This document shows positions 6,477 to 7,886 of a stretch of DNA of 7,886 nucleotides, in pieces. The stretch's first letter is position 1. Each line of letters begins with the position of its first letter. This stretch comes from Allobrachymonas sp. (GTDB lineage: Bacteria; Pseudomonadota; Gammaproteobacteria; Burkholderiales; Burkholderiaceae_C): positions 1 through 7,886 of the forward strand of contig JAGPIR010000051.1 of NCBI GenBank assembly GCA_018054915.1, written 5' to 3'. The position numbers and the translations under genes are program-made. Below the pieces are notes generated by a model that saw only the letters and a list, made by a program, of their open reading frames with translations, was not told where the DNA came from and did no database searches.

Positions 6477-6559
6477 CACACCGGCTTGTCTCTGCATACC
6501 CAATGCCATACCGGAACAATCATCGCATGGCCAACTGCCGCAATCGACCCGGATACAGA

Positions 6560-6588
6560 TCAACAAGACGAAATTCTGCGCCTAGAAT
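6560..6588 (+). promoter_or_regulatory. Candidate promoter for trm112-like/kdsB operon
   Basis: TAGAAT at 6583-6588 is one base from the -10 consensus and lies 17 bases after TCAACA (6560-6565), which matches four of six -35 bases. Transcription would begin near 6595, about 27 bases before the Trm112-like ATG. The 183-base gap after the phosphatase gene fits a separate promoter here. Confidence 0.4.
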
Positions 6589-6621
6589 GACCCGGATATA
6601 ACACGGCTTCGCATCTGAACC

Positions 6622-6837
6622 ATGGACACCAAACTGCTCGAATTGCTGGCATGCCCCGTCACCAAGGGCCCGCTCCTGTGGCGCCCGAACCAGCAAGAAC
6701 TGCTCTCTCTCAGCGCCCGTCTGGCATATCCGGTGCGTGACGGCATTCCGGTGCTGCTCGAAAACGAAGCCCGCCCGCTGAGCGACGCCGAAATCGAGGC
6801 CGAACGCAATAGCCTCCAGACGCCTGCCGGAACATGA
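6622..6837 (+). CDS. Trm112-like (YcaR/UPF0434 family) small protein
   Basis: This 71-residue protein matches the YcaR/UPF0434 group of Trm112-like proteins. Its signatures are DTKLLELLACPVTKGPLLW at the N-terminus, QELLSLSARLAYPVRDGIPVLLENEAR in the middle, and a charged tail. Eukaryotic and archaeal Trm112 activates methyltransferases; the bacterial role is not established. Only the first Cys of the CPxC-type knuckle is kept (CPVT), so a full zinc site is unlikely from this chain alone, as in many betaproteobacterial members as I recall. It lies directly before kdsB with an ATGA overlap, its usual neighbour in proteobacteria, and probably drives kdsB translation. No strong ribosome binding site precedes the ATG. 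Confidence 0.88.
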   Translation: MDTKLLELLACPVTKGPLLWRPNQQELLSLSARLAYPVRDGIPVLLENEARPLSDAEIEAERNSLQTPAGT

Positions 6838-7607
6838 CGCACACCGTATTGATCCCGGCCCGGCTGCAGAGCACCCGCCTGCCGGAAAAACCCCTGGCCG
6901 ATATCGCGGGCATCCCCATGGTGGTGCGCGTGGCCCAGCGCGTCATGCAAGCCGACGCGGCCGATGCGGCTGCGCGCGTGGTCGTGGCGGCAGACCATGC
7001 ACGCATCGTGCAGGTGTGCCGGGATTTCGGTATCGAAGCCATACTCACCGACTCCCGCCACGCCAGCGGCAGCGACCGGCTGGCGCAGGCCTGTGCCTTG
7101 CTGCAATTGCCCGATGACGCCATCGTGGTCAACGTCCAAGGCGACGAACCCCTGATCGATCCCACCCTGCCAGCTGCCGTGGCACGGCAATTGGCCAGCA
7201 CGCCCGCCGCCAGCATGGCGACAGCCGCGCATCCGCTGCACACCCTCGAAGAATTTGCCAATCCAAACGTTGTCAAGGTGGTGTGCAACGCCCAACAACT
7301 GGCGCTGTATTTCAGCCGGGCAGCCATTCCCTGCTGGCGCGATGCGCCTTCTGCCGGCGCGCTTGTCTGGGAACAACATCCGGCGCAGCCCCTGCGCCAC
7401 ATCGGCATCTATGCCTACCGCGCAGCATTCCTCAAGCAGTTTCCGCAGCTTCCCCAAGCGCCTCTGGAAATCGCCGAGTCGCTCGAACAGTTGCGCGCGC
7501 TCTGGCATGGCTACCCGATAGCCGTGCACATCACGCAACAAGAGCCGGGCCGCGGCATTGATACACCGCAGGATCTGGCACATGTGCGTGCGCTTTTCGG
7601 CGCATGA
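6834..7607 (+). CDS. kdsB: 3-deoxy-manno-octulosonate cytidylyltransferase (CMP-Kdo synthetase)
   Basis: KdsB couples CTP and Kdo to make CMP-Kdo, the activated sugar that WaaA adds to lipid A during lipopolysaccharide synthesis in the cytoplasm. The 257-residue length is typical (about 250). Signatures are IPARLQSTRLPEKPLADI (7-24; nucleotide binding, Arg10 and Lys19), ASGSDRLA (77-84), NVQGDEPLI (100-108; metal-binding Asp104), HIGIYAYR (189-196), SLEQLRAL (216-223) and PGRGIDTPQDL (238-248; metal-binding Asp243). Its presence indicates a Gram-negative outer membrane with Kdo-containing LPS. The start overlaps the Trm112-like stop and the stop overlaps the next gene's start, both as ATGA. 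In many relatives adk follows; here a pseudouridine synthase does. Confidence 0.96.
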   Translation: MTHTVLIPARLQSTRLPEKPLADIAGIPMVVRVAQRVMQADAADAAARVVVAADHARIVQVCRDFGIEAILTDSRHASGSDRLAQACALLQLPDDAIVVNVQGDEPLIDPTLPAAVARQLASTPAASMATAAHPLHTLEEFANPNVVKVVCNAQQLALYFSRAAIPCWRDAPSAGALVWEQHPAQPLRHIGIYAYRAAFLKQFPQLPQAPLEIAESLEQLRALWHGYPIAVHITQQEPGRGIDTPQDLAHVRALFGA

Positions 7608-7886
7608 CCCAGTGTCAGCCCGCCAAAGACGTGCGGCACCCGCCATGGAAGCATACGCGTCCACCTGCGCTGGATGGCATCCCTCCTAGTGTGCTGCACC
7701 TGCCCGCGCGAGGCGGTCACCTCCTGTTGCTTGATCATCTGGCCACGCAGTTTCCCGGTATTGACCGGGAAACATGGGCTAAACGCCTGTCGAATGGACT
7801 CGTGCTCGCGCCGAACGGTCAGCCGCTTGCGGCCGAAGCGCCAACGCCCGCCGGTCAATGGATTTGGTATTACCGCACACCAGAAA
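7604..7886 (+). CDS. RluA-family pseudouridine synthase, N-terminal part
   Basis: A frame opens at the ATG overlapping the kdsB stop (ATGA) and stays open for 94 codons to the window edge. The first 25 or so residues are unremarkable. From about residue 25 the text (DGIPPSVLHLPARG, then LLLLDHLATQFPGIDRETWAKRL, then GQWIWYYRTPE) matches, from memory, the N-terminal region of betaproteobacterial RluA-type pseudouridine synthases, where a DGV-PS block, LLDFLA-RFP, a W-RM segment and a YYR motif precede the catalytic domain. The catalytic HRLDxxTSG motif would lie beyond the window, so function, likely uridine isomerisation in tRNA or 23S rRNA, rests on this pre-domain only. The tight overlap suggests it belongs to the trm112-like/kdsB operon. 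Confidence 0.75.
   Translation, partial: MTQCQPAKDVRHPPWKHTRPPALDGIPPSVLHLPARGGHLLLLDHLATQFPGIDRETWAKRLSNGLVLAPNGQPLAAEAPTPAGQWIWYYRTPE

Noticed and set aside
6582..7664. A 360-codon minus-strand frame opposite kdsB
   Set aside because: It is a shadow of kdsB and the Trm112-like gene, which have clear family signatures in the plus strand.

Overview
The window looks like a piece of chromosome from a betaproteobacterium, most likely order Burkholderiales (an Alcaligenaceae- or Comamonadaceae-like lineage). This rests on the moderately high GC, on near-family-typical sequences for RNase PH, RdgB, the 67-residue omega subunit, guanylate kinase and KdsB, and on a Ser/Thr kinase-PP2C pair lying next to yicC-gmk-rpoZ. 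The genus cannot be fixed from the sequence alone. I see no mobile element, tRNA, rRNA or CRISPR array. Almost the whole window is coding.

Left block (minus strand, 9-2256): rph, rdgB and hemW are read in that order, with 4-base ATGA start/stop overlaps at both joints (with the preferred hemW start). They encode tRNA 3' end trimming, removal of non-canonical purine nucleoside triphosphates, and a radical-SAM heme chaperone. The hemW frame is cut by a TAA exactly where the family normally has a tyrosine codon, and the codons after the stop still read as HemW, so the gene looks disrupted (or the base is wrong).

Centre (minus strand, 2494-4401): yicC, gmk and rpoZ form an operon (RNA turnover, GMP to GDP, RNA polymerase omega). 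It ends in a good intrinsic terminator just after rpoZ. An 85-base divergent region follows yicC's start. From there a soluble Ser/Thr protein kinase and a PP2C phosphatase are read on the plus strand, again joined by ATGA. They probably form a reversible phosphorylation pair whose substrates are unknown.

Right block (plus strand, 6622-7886): a Trm112-like small protein, KdsB (CMP-Kdo synthetase, for lipopolysaccharide) and the start of an RluA-family pseudouridine synthase are chained by ATGA overlaps. The last gene runs off the window edge.

From memory of Burkholderiales gene order, rph-rdgB-hemW usually follows the phosphatase gene and spoT usually follows rpoZ. Here rph-rdgB-hemW lies beyond rpoZ and trm112-kdsB follows the phosphatase, which suggests a local inversion. 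No wholly new system is evident. The most useful leads are the hemW stop, the rearranged order, and the uncharacterised kinase/phosphatase pair.
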